The translations under genes were made by a program, and so were the position numbers. Of a stretch of 40,111 nt of DNA, positions 1 through 8,108 are shown in pieces. This stretch comes from Thermoproteota archaeon (GTDB taxonomy: Archaea; Thermoproteota; Methanomethylicia; Methanomethylicales; Methanomethylicaceae): assembly GCA_030055575.1 (NCBI GenBank), contig JASFYL010000006.1, positions 1 through 40,111 of the forward strand. Reading direction: 5' to 3'. How positions within the stretch are numbered: position 1 is the first letter of the stretch; each line of letters starts with the position of its first letter. The notes under the pieces were generated by a model, which worked only from the letters and a program-made list of their open reading frames with translations, was not told the origin of the DNA and made no database searches.

Positions 1-506
1 ATTGCGTCGACCCCGAGTTCGCATATTTTCTTGGCGACGTCGATGAAGTAGTCGACGGTATGGATGGGGCTTGTAGTGTAGACGACATCCCCGTGGACGA
101 TCGCTCCGATGCTCTTTGCCGCTTTGACTGCCACCTTGAGGTTATCGATGTCGTTTAGCGCGTCGAAGACCCTGAATACATCGACGCCGTTTTCGTATGC
201 CCTCTTCACGAATGCCTCGATGACATCGTCCGAGTAGTGCCTGTATCCGACGAGGTTCTTTCCCCGGAGGAGCATAACGACGTTGGTCTTCTTGAGACCC
301 CTCTTTATCTTACGCAGCCTCTCCCAGGGGTCTTCGTTAAGGTACCTCATGCAGGAGTCGAAGGTGGCACCTCCCCATGCCTCCAACCCGTAGAAACCAG
401 CCTCGTCCATCTTCTCTACCACAGGAAGCATGTCTTCAGTCTTTACCCTGGTGGCGAATAGGGACTGCTGTGCGTCGCGTAGAGTAGTGTCGATAACGTT
501 CAGCAA
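1..506 (-). CDS. Pyruvate/oxaloacetate carboxyltransferase subunit, N-terminal part (cut by window edge)
   Basis: The minus strand encodes the start of a carboxyltransferase of the pyruvate carboxylase subunit B / oxaloacetate decarboxylase alpha family. It opens with NVIDTTLRDAQQSLFATRV, the family's first strand and metal-site signature, followed by GLEAWGGATFDSCMRYL and VMLLRGKNLVGYRHYSDD. These proteins move a carboxyl group between biotin and pyruvate or oxaloacetate in the cytoplasm, so a biotin-carrier partner should be encoded elsewhere. About 168 residues are visible and the C-terminal part lies beyond position 1. I chose the TTG at 506 because a GGTG sits exactly six bases before it; a GTG inside that GGTG (515) is the alternative. 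Family is secure, but the exact role (anaplerotic carboxylase or decarboxylase) cannot be told from this part. Confidence 0.88.
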   Translation of the reverse strand, partial: MLNVIDTTLRDAQQSLFATRVKTEDMLPVVEKMDEAGFYGLEAWGGATFDSCMRYLNEDPWERLRKIKRGLKKTNVVMLLRGKNLVGYRHYSDDVIEAFVKRAYENGVDVFRVFDALNDIDNLKVAVKAAKSIGAIVHGDVVYTTSPIHTVDYFIDVAKKICELGVDA

Positions 507-545
507 TACCAACACCTAGAACCACAGATTAGGCGCATATTTCCA

Positions 546-553
546 TTTATAAA
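546..553 (-). promoter_or_regulatory. TATA box for the carboxyltransferase gene
   Basis: A TTTATAAA element lies about 40 bases upstream of the minus-strand TTG start at 506. The usual TATA-to-start-site distance of about 25 bases would put transcription start near 524 and leave a short leader containing the GGTG ribosome-binding site. Seen in sequence; function inferred. Confidence 0.5.
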
Positions 554-675
554 GATATTGCTTAACTAAGTAAAGTACAGCGCCGACACTTGCCGCTAAC
601 AGATCAGAAGTCTTTTTCCACAGTTCTTTCCAGCTGTAGTTGGTTTATAGCTACTTTTTAGAAGTGAGTTAAATC

Positions 676-684
676 TTATATATA
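676..684 (+). promoter_or_regulatory. TATA box for the FAD-oxidase / Fe-S protein operon
   Basis: TTATATATA stands about 45 bases upstream of the chosen start at 726. Transcription would begin near 706-710, leaving a leader of about 18 bases that holds the GGTG ribosome-binding site at 716-719. Confidence 0.55.
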
Positions 685-725
685 CCTCGTGCCCAATCTT
701 TAAACAGTTTTCGAAGGTGGAAAAA

Positions 726-2186
726 TTGGCCAGAGGAAACAACGAAATACTTGCAAATCTGGAACAGATAGTTGGTCCAGAATATGTGAGCAACGAGGAA
801 GCCGACCTGCAGCCATACACCTGGGACATGACTTGGGCAGAGCCGAGGATGCCCGACTATGTGGTCATGCCCAAGACGGTGACTGAGATACAGCGCGTGC
901 TGAGACTCGCGAACCACCGCAAGATACCGGTGATCCCGTACTGCAACGGCACAAACATTGGAGGTCTATGCGTCCCGGAGGAGGGCGGGATCATACTCGA
1001 TCTCAAGAAGATGGACAGGATCCTGAAGATCGACCCAGAAACCTGCTATGCCGTGATCGAGCCCGGAGTTAGCCACGCCGCCTTCTCGGCTGCCCTAAAA
1101 GCCACAAACCCGCAGTGGAAGGGAGAGGAGTTCAGCAAGGGGTTCGAGTTCGGGTGGGGTGTGCACCCGGCGTCTGCGTCCGTACTCGCGATGGCAATTA
1201 ACCACGGGATTGGTCACTTGAATGGCAGGATTGGTATCAACAGCCAGCTGATTTCTAGCATGGAGGTCGTCCTCCCTACCGGCGAAGTAGCCAAGATCGG
1301 TTCCTGCGCCTACTCCGATTCGTGGCACTCGTTCCTGCCACTGCCGCGCATGGACGGTCTCTTCACGGGGTGGCTTGGAACAACTGGCATAGTCACAAAG
1401 CTAGGCGTCTGGATCTTCCCGATCCGACCTTACAGGGATGTACTTACGATAGCTGCAGCGAGCGCAGAGGATATCACCAAGTACATGGTGCGCTGGCGCC
1501 ACTACTCGCTCTGTGACGAGGTCACCGCTGTGAGCTGGTGGCTTGCCCAGATACCCATCGTCTTCCCCTACAGCCCGAAGCCTGCGGACGCGCCGGAGTT
1601 CTTCAGCTATACTGTCATCTCGGGATGGAGCGAGGAGGAGCTCGCGTACAAGCGGAAGATGTGGAAGGAGGTTGTTGAGAAGGAGAGAGCTAAGGGGACG
1701 AAGCTCATCGACTTCGAGTACCCGCCTGAGGCCAAGAAGGGAAGGACAGAGCTTCCAAGCAGGATCGTAGGATCGACTAAGAACTACTCAAAGTCCTGCG
1801 GTGGAGGCATCGCCTGGCCCGGCACCTTCGCTCCTTGCAGGAGCTGGCCCATACTCTACGAGAAGTGGAAGGAGATCTACATCAGGCACGGTCTGTCGCC
1901 CGCTACGAGGTTCACCGACTACCAGGGTGCCCACTACGGGATGCTTCGCTGCATGACGCCGTTCAACAAGCGCGATCCCGCCTCTGTCCAGGCTGCAAGG
2001 GACGCGATGGTCGAGTGCGTCAGGGCTGGAATTCCCGAGGGCATGCTCCCGTACAAGCCTCCGGTTGAGTACCAGAACGAGCTCAACGCGGTCGCAGACG
2101 CCGGCTATATGTACCTGATGGCTAAGATCAAGGACATGCTAGACCCCAACAACATAATGAACCCAGGCAAACTGGGCATACGTTGA
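726..2186 (+). CDS. FAD-binding oxidase (GlcD / D-lactate dehydrogenase type)
   Basis: This 486-residue protein belongs to the FAD-linked oxidase family with a PCMH-type FAD-binding fold. The N-terminal third carries MPDYVVMPKTVTEIQRVLRL and the pyrophosphate-binding stretch PVIPYCNGTNIGG, and the C-terminus ends in LDPNNIMNPGKLGIR, typical of GlcD and Dld enzymes that oxidise 2-hydroxyacids. It is followed 13 bases later by a two-CCG-domain iron-sulphur protein, so the two are most likely subunits of one soluble or membrane-associated complex passing electrons from a hydroxyacid or similar donor. The substrate (lactate, glycolate or other) cannot be read from the sequence. The TTG at 726 is preferred because GGTG at 716-719 is six bases upstream; a GTG at 717, inside that site, would add three residues. 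Confidence 0.85.
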   Translation: MARGNNEILANLEQIVGPEYVSNEEADLQPYTWDMTWAEPRMPDYVVMPKTVTEIQRVLRLANHRKIPVIPYCNGTNIGGLCVPEEGGIILDLKKMDRILKIDPETCYAVIEPGVSHAAFSAALKATNPQWKGEEFSKGFEFGWGVHPASASVLAMAINHGIGHLNGRIGINSQLISSMEVVLPTGEVAKIGSCAYSDSWHSFLPLPRMDGLFTGWLGTTGIVTKLGVWIFPIRPYRDVLTIAAASAEDITKYMVRWRHYSLCDEVTAVSWWLAQIPIVFPYSPKPADAPEFFSYTVISGWSEEELAYKRKMWKEVVEKERAKGTKLIDFEYPPEAKKGRTELPSRIVGSTKNYSKSCGGGIAWPGTFAPCRSWPILYEKWKEIYIRHGLSPATRFTDYQGAHYGMLRCMTPFNKRDPASVQAARDAMVECVRAGIPEGMLPYKPPVEYQNELNAVADAGYMYLMAKIKDMLDPNNIMNPGKLGIR

Positions 2187-2199
2187 GGAGGCGAAAGAA

Positions 2200-3441
2200 A
2201 TGTCCCACCTACTCAAGAACAAGGAACTGAAAGAGCTAGCAAAGATATACGACTATGTCTCAATGTGCACGCACTGCGGCAACTGCAAGTACGGCTACGA
2301 GTACGGCTCAGCCTCTAACTTCGCCGCGATGCTCTGCGTTCAGGGCGAGAAATTCAACTTTGATTCCTACCGTGGTAGCAGGGGGAAGGTCTCCCTCGCT
2401 AGGTCACTGCTCCACAACCGCATAGGCTGGTCGGACAAGGCGGCGCACGTACTGTTCACCTGCACCTCCTGCGGTGCCTGCCAGCAGATGTGCGAGACGG
2501 ACATAAAGCCCTGGATCCTGAGGATGTTCGAGGCGCTGAGGTACGAGGCTTGGAAGCAGAATGTCGCAATCCCAGAGAACATCAAGGCATGGAGCTCCAC
2601 GATCGGGACGCTATACAACCCATACAAGGAACCCCACGAGAAGAGGCTGGACTGGCTCCCGAGCGACTTGAGGTACTCGATGCCTACCAAAGCCGAGTAC
2701 ATATACTTCGCGGGCTGCACAGCCTCCTACAGGCGCAAGCAGATAGCTAGGGCGACGGTGAGTCTGCTAAGGAAGCTCAAGGTGGATTTCACAGTGGTAG
2801 ATGACGAGTGGTGCTGCGCTTCGCCCCTTCTTAGGACAGGGCAGTACGACTTGGCTGCCAAGTTCGTCGAGCACAACAAGGCACTCCCGGAGAAGTACGG
2901 TGCTTCTGGGTTCATCACCACCTGCTCGGGCTGCTACAGAACGCTCGGTAGGGACTACACGATGGACGCGCCAGAGGGCTACGCGGACAAGTATGGCAAG
3001 ATGACCGGAGTTAAGGTACTGCACACCACGCACCTGATCGAGGAGATGCTCAATAAGGGCGAGATCGAGTTCACCGGCAGGTTCGACAAGAAGGTGACCT
3101 ACCACGACCCGTGCCACCTCGGTAGGCACGCAGAGGTCTACGAGACTCCAAGAAACGTGCTCAAGGCCGTTCCAGGTCTACAGCTCGTCGAGATGTACAG
3201 GAACCGCAAGTTCTCATACTGCTGCGGTGCGGGCGGCGGTGTGAGGGGAGGATTCGCCGACTACTCGCTAGAGACCGCAGGTAAGCGCGTAAGGGAGGCC
3301 GAGGCTACAGGTGCGGAGCTGGTGACAAGCGCTTGCCCGTTCTGCTACACCAACCTGGCTGACGCGATAGAGCTGAACAAGTCACAGCTGAAGATGGAAG
3401 ACATCGTGGAGATAATCGAGCCAATAGTTAGGCGGAAGTAA
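2200..3441 (+). CDS. HdrD/GlcF-like iron-sulphur protein with two CCG domains
   Basis: This 413-residue protein has a ferredoxin-like N-terminus and two cysteine-rich CCG domains. The second 4Fe-4S motif is complete (Cys88, 91, 94, 98). The first has only Cys23, 26 and 29 in the normal spacing; the usual fourth Cys followed by Pro is replaced by YEYGS, and Cys46 is the nearest candidate. The CCG motifs are intact: Cys173, Cys205-206, Cys242 and Cys245, then Cys305, Cys341-342, Cys379 and Cys382, the arrangement that binds the catalytic cluster in heterodisulfide reductase. It forms an operon with the FAD oxidase ahead of it. Possible jobs are electron acceptor subunit of a 2-hydroxyacid dehydrogenase or part of an Hdr-like thiol/disulfide enzyme; the sequence does not decide between them. 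Confidence 0.85.
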   Translation: MSHLLKNKELKELAKIYDYVSMCTHCGNCKYGYEYGSASNFAAMLCVQGEKFNFDSYRGSRGKVSLARSLLHNRIGWSDKAAHVLFTCTSCGACQQMCETDIKPWILRMFEALRYEAWKQNVAIPENIKAWSSTIGTLYNPYKEPHEKRLDWLPSDLRYSMPTKAEYIYFAGCTASYRRKQIARATVSLLRKLKVDFTVVDDEWCCASPLLRTGQYDLAAKFVEHNKALPEKYGASGFITTCSGCYRTLGRDYTMDAPEGYADKYGKMTGVKVLHTTHLIEEMLNKGEIEFTGRFDKKVTYHDPCHLGRHAEVYETPRNVLKAVPGLQLVEMYRNRKFSYCCGAGGGVRGGFADYSLETAGKRVREAEATGAELVTSACPFCYTNLADAIELNKSQLKMEDIVEIIEPIVRRK

Positions 3442-3480
3442 CTTCCACTCTATTTTTTTCCTTTTTAGATTCTTTTTCTT
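3442..3480 (+). terminator. T-rich terminator after the HdrD-like gene
   Basis: Several runs of T (ATTTTTTTCC, CTTTTTAG, TTCTTTTTC) follow the stop codon directly, the usual form of an archaeal intrinsic terminator. Further T runs continue to about 3490. Confidence 0.55.
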
Positions 3481-3502
3481 GGAGTCTTTTTACCCCCCCA
3501 AA

Positions 3503-3510
3503 GTATAATA
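3503..3510 (+). promoter_or_regulatory. TATA box for the arginase-fold gene
   Basis: GTATAATA lies about 28 bases before the ATG at 3535, which fits a leaderless or nearly leaderless transcript. No ribosome-binding site is seen just before that ATG. Confidence 0.5.
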
Positions 3511-3534
3511 AACTGGAGCTTTTTTCCCTGTCAT

Positions 3535-4581
3535 ATGGATCTCTTTTTTATTGATGCTCCTCTCGACCCGGATGAGCGGGAGTCGAGCCTAGCCCGCAAG
3601 CACAAGATGATGGCAAGGGGCTACGCAGACCTAGTCTATCGAGATCCGTTCGATGGCATGGCGAACGAGCTAACTGGAGTCGGCTCTGGAACGGTGCGGT
3701 TGGAGGTGGAGCCTTGGCTCCTCCCGACACCGCCGGATAGCATGTCATTCATGCTGACCGTTGAGAATTTCGTTGCTTTTGTCGATTCCAACGGCTGCCT
3801 GGAATATGCTAGGAGGGCGGGCGAGTTGGTTCGGCAGAACCTCCCCAGAATCCCGGTCATCTTCGGAGTAGATCACTCCCTTACAGGAGGGGCTGTGGAG
3901 GCAATCGCAAAGGAGGTCGGCGGAGAGTCCTTGAGACTGATAATCTTCGACAGCCACTTCGATTTCATCCTTCCCACCATCAGGTGCGGTCTGATACAGT
4001 ACGACCTAGAGACTAACCCGGCGACGAAATTCTCCAAGAATGACCCTTTCATATTCAACAGACCAGACAGCTACAACGCAGACTCCTTCCTCTACTACCT
4101 GCTCGGAAGGGTTCCGCATGAGAACATCTACATCGTGGGGGTCTCAGACTACCCCCCTAGAGAAGCGGAGGAGATAGACGACGAGCGGGTAAGTAGGTAT
4201 GTCGACTTCTACAAGGGAATCGAGGCATCAGGAGTACATGTATTGACGAAGGAGAAGATACTCAAGAAACCGAGGGAGGTCCGAGAGCTCCTCTCCAGCA
4301 CTGCACTGCCCTACACTTATCTGTCAGTGGATGTCGACGTATGCTCAAACACCTCGATCAGGGGGGCCCGTTTCCTAGACTACCACGGCATATCCCACTC
4401 TGATCTCTATGACCTCGTGGCCTCCGTACGCAAGTCGTTTGCACATTCTAAGCTTGTGGGGCTGGACTTTATGGAATTCGATGTCTATAGCGCGGGCGCA
4501 GTCCACGCGGGGAAGCAAGACCGAACCTACCCGATAATGGCAGAGGCGTTCAGGAGGCTGGTGCAGCCTCACTATCTGTGA
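3535..4581 (+). CDS. Arginase/agmatinase-fold (ureohydrolase family) protein
   Basis: This 348-residue protein matches the ureohydrolase fold, whose members hydrolyse guanidino groups with a binuclear manganese centre. All six metal-ligand positions can be recognised: His114 in GVDHSLTGG, Asp139, His141 and Asp143 in DSHFD, and Asp266 and Asp268 in SVDVDVCSN. The flanking signatures are unusual: GGDHS is GVDHS, DAHxD is DSHFD, and the normal DP after the last Asp pair is replaced by SNTS. The N-terminal 100 residues and an insert around 145-185 look unlike arginase or agmatinase. It is a single-gene unit between two promoters. It is probably an active metallohydrolase, but substrate (agmatine, arginine, formiminoglutamate or another) is unknown. 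Confidence 0.72.
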   Translation: MDLFFIDAPLDPDERESSLARKHKMMARGYADLVYRDPFDGMANELTGVGSGTVRLEVEPWLLPTPPDSMSFMLTVENFVAFVDSNGCLEYARRAGELVRQNLPRIPVIFGVDHSLTGGAVEAIAKEVGGESLRLIIFDSHFDFILPTIRCGLIQYDLETNPATKFSKNDPFIFNRPDSYNADSFLYYLLGRVPHENIYIVGVSDYPPREAEEIDDERVSRYVDFYKGIEASGVHVLTKEKILKKPREVRELLSSTALPYTYLSVDVDVCSNTSIRGARFLDYHGISHSDLYDLVASVRKSFAHSKLVGLDFMEFDVYSAGAVHAGKQDRTYPIMAEAFRRLVQPHYL

Positions 4582-4634
4582 AGAATAGTTATACTAATAT
4601 CCCTGATCCCCCCAATATTTAAGGGGGTAAGTTT

Positions 4635-5441
4635 TTGAATCTGCCACTACAACTAGGGATTTTGGACTCAGCGAACACTTTAATAATCGCATTCGTCGTC
4701 CTCGTGATAATTATCTGGATACTCTCTTCTTCAATAAAGATTGTTAAGGAGTATGAGCGAGCAGTAATCTTCCGACTTGGTAGGCTGCTAGGCGCCAAGG
4801 GTCCGGGTCTATTCCTTATCATACCTTTTGTTGATGCCTTCAGGAAGGTTGACCTGAGAGTCCTCACATTTGACGTTCCGAAGCAGGTGGTCATAACGAG
4901 GGACAACATAACCATCAGTGTAGACGCGGTCGTCTACTACAGGGTCTTTGACCCAAACAAGGCAATAACCCAGGTCGAAAATTTCGTACTGTCTACAAAC
5001 CTTCTCGCGCAAACAATGTTGAGGGACATACTCGGGCAGGTCGAGCTCGACGAAATACTGGCAAAGCGCGAGGAGCTTAACAAGAAGCTCCAGCAGTCAC
5101 TGGATGTGGCGACCGATCCTTGGGGCATAAAGGTGACTGCAGTCGTCATAAAGGATGTTACCATCCCTGAAAGCCTCCAGAGGGCGATAGCTAAACAGGC
5201 GGAGGCCGAGCGCGAGAGGAGATCCAGGATTATTATCGCTGAAGGCGAGCAGCAGGCAGCGCAGAAGATGCTCGAGGCTGCCGAGCTCTACAGCAGGGCG
5301 CCGATTGCCATGAGGCTCAGGGAGTTCCAGATGATAACCGAGGTCGCTAGGGAGAAGAACTTAGTCGTCATATCGAGCTCGGGGTCCAGTGATGTCGCAA
5401 ACATAGCTGGCATCGCAAAGGCGGTTCAAGAGAAGAAGTGA
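4635..5441 (+). CDS. Stomatin-like SPFH-domain membrane protein
   Basis: This 268-residue protein has one N-terminal membrane segment (about residues 14-36) followed by a prohibitin/stomatin SPFH domain with YERAVIFRLGR, GPGLFLIIPFVD and DVVYYRVFDP-like stretches, and a charged helical region near AKQAEAERERRSRI. It overlaps by four bases the downstream NfeD-type protease gene, the widely conserved stomatin/STOPP pair. In Pyrococcus the equivalent stomatin (PH1511) is a substrate of its partner protease (PH1510), so a role in membrane protein quality control is likely. Start is a TTG at 4635 after a GGGGGT site; a TATA-like GTTATACTAAT lies at about 4588. Confidence 0.92.
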   Translation: MNLPLQLGILDSANTLIIAFVVLVIIIWILSSSIKIVKEYERAVIFRLGRLLGAKGPGLFLIIPFVDAFRKVDLRVLTFDVPKQVVITRDNITISVDAVVYYRVFDPNKAITQVENFVLSTNLLAQTMLRDILGQVELDEILAKREELNKKLQQSLDVATDPWGIKVTAVVIKDVTIPESLQRAIAKQAEAERERRSRIIIAEGEQQAAQKMLEAAELYSRAPIAMRLREFQMITEVAREKNLVVISSSGSSDVANIAGIAKAVQEKK

Positions 5442-6772
5442 GCGCGCGGGTGATCCCAATTAGGTCGTCCGTTGGCTGGGCAACCCTGCTTTTTCTAATC
5501 TTCTTCTCGTCGGCACTTTCAACTACAAACGCCCTCTCTTCAGATGCCAGGGTTCTCCAGTTCCAGATAACTGGGACAATCACTGTGGCACACGCCGACG
5601 CTTTCGCCGATGCGGTGGGAATCGCCGAGAGAGAACATTACGGCGGAGTGATACTAATACTTTCCACCCCCGGCGGCAGCGTCGATGCAATGATGAGGAT
5701 AAACTCCATCATCGACAACTCCAAGGTTCCCATAATCGCATATGTGTACCCCGCAGGATCAGCGGCTTGGTCTGCTGGGACCTACATACTTATGGCATCA
5801 CACATCGCGGCGATGGCTCCGAACACCGTAATAGGATCGTGCCAGCCCGTATCATACTCGCCGCTGGGAAGTGCGCCTGTAGAGGATGACAAGGTCATCA
5901 ACGCGCTAGTTGCGGTGATGAAGACACATGCGGAGGCTAGGGGGCGGAATTCGACACTCGCGGAGGAGTTCGTAACGAAGAATACAAATGTCAACGACCA
6001 GCAAGCACTCGAATACGGAGTGATAGAGTACCGGGCAGAGAGCCTCCAAGCACTCCTATCTGCCGTCGATGGCTTGGTAGTTCCCCTCTCTAACGGTCCT
6101 TTCATATTGAACACAAAAGATGCCTTAGTAGTGAATTATTCGTTCAGGCCCAGGGAATCTATCTTGAACGCGATCTCGGACCCAACGGTCTCCAGCATAC
6201 TCTTCTTGGTCGGTCTATTCGCGCTCATATACGGATTCTCGGCACCAGGTCATGGCGGAGAGATACTTGGGGGTATCGCTATACTGCTCGCCCTGCTCGG
6301 GATGGGGTTCGACATAAACATCCTCTCCGTAGTCATGATGATAGTGGGCGCGATACTCCTTATCTACGAACTCGCAACTCCTGGGTTCGGAGTCTTCGGG
6401 ATCGGGGGGGTGATCATCCTCACCTTTGGGACACTTTTCCTGGTTCCGTTCAGCCCCGAGAAGTGGGCAGTCTCTGCAGACTGGTACAACATCTTCACTT
6501 ACCTGATAGTTTCAGTGGCCCTCTGTATTGCAGCCCTCTTCCTCTTCGCAGCGATCAAAATCCTCCAGATCAGGCGGAGACCCCCAACCGTCGGCACAAT
6601 GCTTGGAGACGTAATCGTCCCCACCGAGAACGCGAAGCCTGGAGAGGTAATCTTCGTGATCTATAGGGGAGAATACTGGCAAGTGAAGTGCAAGGATGGG
6701 ATTGTCTCCGGGAAGAGGTACAAGATCGCGGGGAAGGAAGGGCATGTCCTTGTGCTGGAGGAGATCAAGTGA
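5438..6772 (+). CDS. NfeD-family membrane serine protease (ClpP-like, stomatin partner)
   Basis: This 444-residue protein begins with a signal or anchor segment (about residues 12-32), followed by a ClpP-class protease domain, a block of membrane helices (about 215-320 and 350-380), and a C-terminal OB-like NfeD domain ending near VLVLEEIK. The catalytic serine is Ser112 in WSAGTYI, and the general-base lysine matches Lys152 in DDKVIN, the same dyad spacing as in Pyrococcus PH1510. LSTPGGSV and VIGSCQPV are family signatures. The GTG start overlaps the stop of the stomatin gene (GTGA), indicating translational coupling. It probably cleaves stomatin or other membrane segments at the membrane surface. 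Confidence 0.92.
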   Translation: MSARVIPIRSSVGWATLLFLIFFSSALSTTNALSSDARVLQFQITGTITVAHADAFADAVGIAEREHYGGVILILSTPGGSVDAMMRINSIIDNSKVPIIAYVYPAGSAAWSAGTYILMASHIAAMAPNTVIGSCQPVSYSPLGSAPVEDDKVINALVAVMKTHAEARGRNSTLAEEFVTKNTNVNDQQALEYGVIEYRAESLQALLSAVDGLVVPLSNGPFILNTKDALVVNYSFRPRESILNAISDPTVSSILFLVGLFALIYGFSAPGHGGEILGGIAILLALLGMGFDINILSVVMMIVGAILLIYELATPGFGVFGIGGVIILTFGTLFLVPFSPEKWAVSADWYNIFTYLIVSVALCIAALFLFAAIKILQIRRRPPTVGTMLGDVIVPTENAKPGEVIFVIYRGEYWQVKCKDGIVSGKRYKIAGKEGHVLVLEEIK

Positions 6773-6827
6773 CCTCTTTGGATACATTTAAAAAATTGGG
6801 CTCACGTTTATACTTGGGGGAGGACTT

Positions 6828-7577
6828 TTGAGAGAAGATGTATCCATTGTAGAAGTCGAGAGTATTGCAGCCAAGAATCCCGCCCTGCTCTGCGGACTTC
6901 CTGATGTTGGGCTCGTTGGTATAATCTCTGTCTCACATATAATAAAGGAACTCGGGATGAATGAAGTGGGATATATCGATTCCGAGCTCTTCCCACCTTT
7001 AGTCGTCTTCCACCAGGGAGAGCCAACTTACCCGATTCGGATCTTCCAGAAGGAGGAGATCCTAGCGGTCTTCTCCGAGACGGCACTGCCCCCCGAGTCG
7101 CTATATCCCCTCACCAAGATGATCGTCTCTTGGGCGAAGGAGAAGGGAGTGTCAATGGTCGTCTCCTTAGGGGGGATTGGAGTGCCCAACCGGATAGACA
7201 TCGATGAGCCTAAGGTGTACGGGGCATCCTCCACGCAAGAGCTCAGGGAAAGGGTTCTACAGAACGGGATAAGCCTGATGGAGGAGGGCTTCCTTGTCGG
7301 GCCTTATGGACTGATTGCCAAGCACTCGAAGGCGCTCAAGGTGCCGAACCTCATCCTACTCGCGGAATCCTTCCCCAACTACCCGGATCCTGGAGCGGCA
7401 GCCAGCGCTGTAGAGGCCCTCAAGAAGTTTGTGCCACTACCGGTAGACATGAAGAGCCTAAGGGATCGCTCAGAGGAGATCAGGATGAACGCGAGGGAGC
7501 TGATGCGCAAGACTGCGGAGCATATGCAGAAGATGGGCAAATCCCAAGAGTACGAGCTCCCGCTAATGTATGTTTAG
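6828..7577 (+). CDS. PAC2-family protein (proteasome-assembly-chaperone-like)
   Basis: This 249-residue protein resembles archaeal PAC2 / PbaB-type proteins: NPALLCGLPDVGLVGIISVSH near the N-terminus, the glycine-rich LGGIGVPNR in the middle, and LLAESFPNYPDPGAAASAVEAL toward the end. Family members adopt a purine-nucleoside-phosphorylase-like fold and some help assemble the proteasome; others are ATP-grasp-associated or of unknown role. Start is a TTG at 6828 after GGGGGAGG. A small heat-shock protein gene begins 15 bases downstream, so the pair fits a protein-quality-control operon. The specific partner is not known. Confidence 0.85.
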   Translation: MREDVSIVEVESIAAKNPALLCGLPDVGLVGIISVSHIIKELGMNEVGYIDSELFPPLVVFHQGEPTYPIRIFQKEEILAVFSETALPPESLYPLTKMIVSWAKEKGVSMVVSLGGIGVPNRIDIDEPKVYGASSTQELRERVLQNGISLMEEGFLVGPYGLIAKHSKALKVPNLILLAESFPNYPDPGAAASAVEALKKFVPLPVDMKSLRDRSEEIRMNARELMRKTAEHMQKMGKSQEYELPLMYV

Positions 7578-7592
7578 CCATGGGTGTAGGAG

Positions 7593-7991
7593 ATGAGTGG
7601 AGGGGTGGAAATGGTGTTCCCAACGGACTATCACGACATCCATGCGCGGCTTAGAGCCTACATGGACGGGTGCCTTGAACCTCTGACCGAAGTACAGGAA
7701 ACTGAGAATGAGCTGATAGTAAGGGTGGATATGCCTTGCGTTAGGAGCAAGGACGAGATCAGCGTTAACTTGACAGAAGACACCGTCAGTGTTGAGGCTC
7801 GCATGGAGAAGAGCGTCCAGTACGAGCGGTGGGGGACCTTCCAGCGGGCAGTTCGCTTCTTTAAATACTCAAAGACCTTTACGCTTCCGGTGAAGGTGGA
7901 TCCTGAGCGCGCCCGAGCGAGGTTCGTGAAGAACGTGCTTGAGCTGCGCCTCCCGAAGAAGGGGAAGGTATTCCGGATCGAAATTCACTGA
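7593..7991 (+). CDS. Small heat-shock protein (Hsp20 / alpha-crystallin)
   Basis: This 132-residue protein carries a full alpha-crystallin domain (about residues 30-132) with LTEVQETENELIVRVDMP at its start and the near-terminal VLELRLPKK strand corresponding to the family's GVL motif. It should act as an ATP-independent holdase for unfolding proteins in the cytoplasm. The N-terminal arm is short and a C-terminal IxI-like tail is present as FRIEIH. It lies 15 bases after the PAC2 gene and is probably co-transcribed with it. The start ATG at 7593 follows TAGGAG. Confidence 0.9.
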   Translation: MSGGVEMVFPTDYHDIHARLRAYMDGCLEPLTEVQETENELIVRVDMPCVRSKDEISVNLTEDTVSVEARMEKSVQYERWGTFQRAVRFFKYSKTFTLPVKVDPERARARFVKNVLELRLPKKGKVFRIEIH

Positions 7992-8049
7992 ACCAAGTGT
8001 GGCTGCGCTTGCGCCTTCAGCGGTTAAGCCGTTATAGAGCTGATGGTTT

Positions 8050-8108
8050 GGGTAGCTGTATGGAAGGATCATCGGTCTAATCAGAAAACTTCGCCAGAGG
8101 AGCTACCC
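8050..8108. repeat. 8-bp inverted repeat between convergent operons
   Basis: GGGTAGCT at 8050-8057 is perfectly complementary to AGCTACCC at 8101-8108, with 43 bases between. The right arm runs into the last codons of lysK on the minus strand. It may form a stem in either transcript near the point where the PAC2-Hsp20 and lys operons converge. Seen in sequence; function unknown. Confidence 0.35.

Noticed and set aside
237-461. Plus-strand open frame of 74 codons over the left-edge gene
   Set aside because: It is the reverse of the carboxyltransferase coding sequence, whose translation shows strong family motifs; the plus-strand product resembles nothing.
4612-4626. CCCCC-AATATTTAA-GGGGG hairpin as a promoter or switch for the stomatin gene
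   Set aside because: The AT core is too close to the TTG at 4635 for a TATA box, and the G run is simply the ribosome-binding site; the C run may be chance.
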